Below, piece after piece: positions 62,678-64,000 of a stretch of DNA of 64,000 nucleotides. A program made the position numbers and the translations under genes. Origin of the DNA: Halpernia humi (GTDB lineage: Bacteria; Bacteroidota; Bacteroidia; Flavobacteriales; Weeksellaceae); the NCBI RefSeq assembly GCF_900108025.1, contig NZ_FNUS01000001.1, forward strand, positions 682,001 to 746,000. The letters are read 5' to 3'. Each line of letters opens with the position of its first letter. The first letter of the stretch is position 1. The notes under the pieces were generated by a model. The model was not told the origin of the DNA. It made no database searches and saw only the letters and a list, made by a program, of their open reading frames with translations.

Positions 62678-64000
62678 ATGGGTAGAAAACTGAAACTTTG
62701 GGATGCTGTAATGCTTGTAATGGGCTCTATGATTGGCTCGGGAATTTTTATTGTGAGCGCAGATATGATGCGGAATTTAGGTTCTGGCTTTTGGCTCATC
62801 GTCGTTTGGATTATCACTGGCGTAATGACAATTGCTGCTGCAATAAGTTATGGCGAACTTTCTGCACTATTTCCAAAAGCCGGCGGGCAATATACTTACA
62901 TCACAAAAATATTCGGAAAAATGACGGGTTTCCTTTACGGATGGGGACTTTTTACCGTCATTCAAACAGGAACAATTGCCGCCGTTGCAATGGCTTTCAG
63001 TAAATTTACCGCCTATCTAATCCCGAGTTTAAATGAAGCGGCGCCTATTTTTCAACATGGCACATTTCAAATTACTTGGATCCAAATTCTTTCTATTTTC
63101 GTGATTTTATTTCTTACATACATTAATACAAAAGGCGTTAAAAACGGAAAAATTGTGCAAGATATTTTTACCGCCGCAAAAGTAATTGCACTTCTCGGTA
63201 TTATTTTTCTTGGATTTATTTTAGTTAAAAATTCTCATTGGTCAGAAAATATGAGTTTTGGGACACAAGCCTTTCAAAATTTAAAAAATACCTCTTGGCA
63301 ACCAATTTCTGGTGTCACTTTAATGGGCGGAATCGCTGCAGCAATGGTTGGTTCCGTATTTAGTTCTGTGGCTTGGGAAAACGTAACTTTCATGTCTGGC
63401 GAGATAGAAAATCCCAAAAAAAACGTCGTAAAATCTATGGTTTTAGGAACTTCCGTGGTGATGGTTTTGTATTTATTAATCAATTTGGTTTACCTAAATG
63501 TTTTAGATCGCGACGGAATTGCGTTTGCTTTAAAAGACAGAACTGCAGTTGCCGCTTCTCAACAAATTTTCGGCGAAGTTGGGACTATAATCATTGCACT
63601 TTTGGTGATGGTTTCTACCTTTGGCTGCATCAACGGAATGGTTTTCGCAGGTTCTCGGGTTTTTCAAACGATGGCAAAAGACGGTTTGTTTTTTAAAGCA
63701 GCAATCGAAAATAATAAAAATGGCGTCCCAGAAAAATCACTTTGGATGCAAGGTATTTGGGCGTGTATTTTAGCATTGAGCGGACAATACGGCGATTTAT
63801 TAGATATGATTTCCTTCGTCATTGTACTTTTTTATATGATAACCGTTTTCGGCGTTATTTATTTAAGATTCAAAAGCCCAGACTTGGAACGGCCTTATAA
63901 AACGTGGCTTTACCCAATCACACCGTTGATTTATTTAATAATCGGAACCACTTTTTGTATACTTTTAATTTTTTACAAACCACAATATACTTGGCCAGGA
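62678..64000 (+). CDS. APC-family amino-acid permease, 3'-truncated by the window edge
   Basis: The gene starts at ATG 62678 (MGRKLKLWDAVMLVMGSMIG) and is open for 441 codons to the end of the window, so the C-terminus is missing. The first helix has GSMIGSGIFIVSADMM, with the Gly-Ser-Gly-Ile-Phe motif that binds the amino-acid carboxylate in the APC superfamily, followed by ISYGELSALFPKAGGQYTYI. A sixth-helix SSVAWENVTFMSGEIENPKKN motif also fits, as does the MAKDGLFFK loop. About eleven membrane segments are visible. It should transport amino acids across the inner membrane; the substrate is unknown. No stop appears in the visible frame. Confidence 0.92.
   Translation, partial: MGRKLKLWDAVMLVMGSMIGSGIFIVSADMMRNLGSGFWLIVVWIITGVMTIAAAISYGELSALFPKAGGQYTYITKIFGKMTGFLYGWGLFTVIQTGTIAAVAMAFSKFTAYLIPSLNEAAPIFQHGTFQITWIQILSIFVILFLTYINTKGVKNGKIVQDIFTAAKVIALLGIIFLGFILVKNSHWSENMSFGTQAFQNLKNTSWQPISGVTLMGGIAAAMVGSVFSSVAWENVTFMSGEIENPKKNVVKSMVLGTSVVMVLYLLINLVYLNVLDRDGIAFALKDRTAVAASQQIFGEVGTIIIALLVMVSTFGCINGMVFAGSRVFQTMAKDGLFFKAAIENNKNGVPEKSLWMQGIWACILALSGQYGDLLDMISFVIVLFYMITVFGVIYLRFKSPDLERPYKTWLYPITPLIYLIIGTTFCILLIFYKPQYTWPG

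Noticed and set aside
1-64000. CRISPR array, prophage, integrase or plasmid origin
   Set aside because: No regularly spaced repeats of array type, no phage structural genes and no replication genes are present in the window.

Overview
The window is AT-rich (roughly one third G+C by eye) and carries clear marks of a flavobacterium. Several promoters have a TAnnTTTG -7 element. Two secreted proteins end in type IX secretion (Por-type) tails, the lipoproteins have SC/NC lipoboxes, and DUF5686, TMEM175 and Y_Y_Y-type regulator families are present. A Weeksellaceae member such as Chryseobacterium, Kaistella or a relative fits best. That placement is an inference from gene content, not a measurement.

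Positions 1-31800 are mostly housekeeping and ordinary accessory genes: the end of an AlbA_2/Schlafen-like gene, asnB, a DHA2 drug exporter, a CBM9-like lipoprotein, a TMEM175-yjdI-yjdJ-lipoprotein cluster, a sodium:solute symporter, a two-subunit transketolase, a DUF2202 protein, an AspT/YidE-type transporter, a COG2509 flavoprotein, a LysR regulator divergent from isocitrate dehydrogenase, an M20 amidohydrolase with alanine racemase, an SDR protein, an M28 peptidase, holA, trxB, crcB, tRNA-Ser(UGA), and a sulfide:quinone oxidoreductase with a TauE/SafE exporter. The last two share a palindromic operator. At 8852-9766 a REP-associated tyrosine transposase, with REP-like palindromes on both sides, has been split by a 218-bp MITE. 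A second MITE copy lies at 62334-62574. Both have identical 16-bp terminal inverted repeats and TAA target duplications.

Positions 31865-52747 (all minus strand) are the centre of interest: a beta-1,3/1,6-glucan (laminarin-like or fungal-wall glucan) utilisation locus with no SusC/SusD pair. In transcription order it holds a clan GH-A glycosidase fused to an outer-membrane beta-barrel, a surface lipoprotein with a glucan-binding-like module, a GH16 lipoprotein, a GH149-type phosphorylase, a GH30 lipoprotein, an MFS transporter fused to GH17, two more cytoplasmic GH17 proteins, a T9SS-secreted GH16, a T9SS-secreted CBM protein, and a SusR-like membrane-spanning regulator. The inferred flow is as follows. 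Secreted and surface GH16 and GH30 cut and debranch the glucan. The enzyme-barrel fusion admits oligosaccharides. The MFS-GH17 fusion imports and trims them. GH17 and the phosphorylase finish the job in the cytoplasm, yielding glucose and glucose 1-phosphate.

Positions 53222-64000 hold a fatty-acid-hydroxylase/sterol-desaturase gene that is broken by an in-frame amber codon and runs in frame into a DUF5686 outer-membrane protein. They are followed by DUF2147, PAP2, PepSY-like and YncE-like genes, an RND efflux permease without a neighbouring adaptor, the second MITE, and the start of an APC amino-acid permease that runs off the window.
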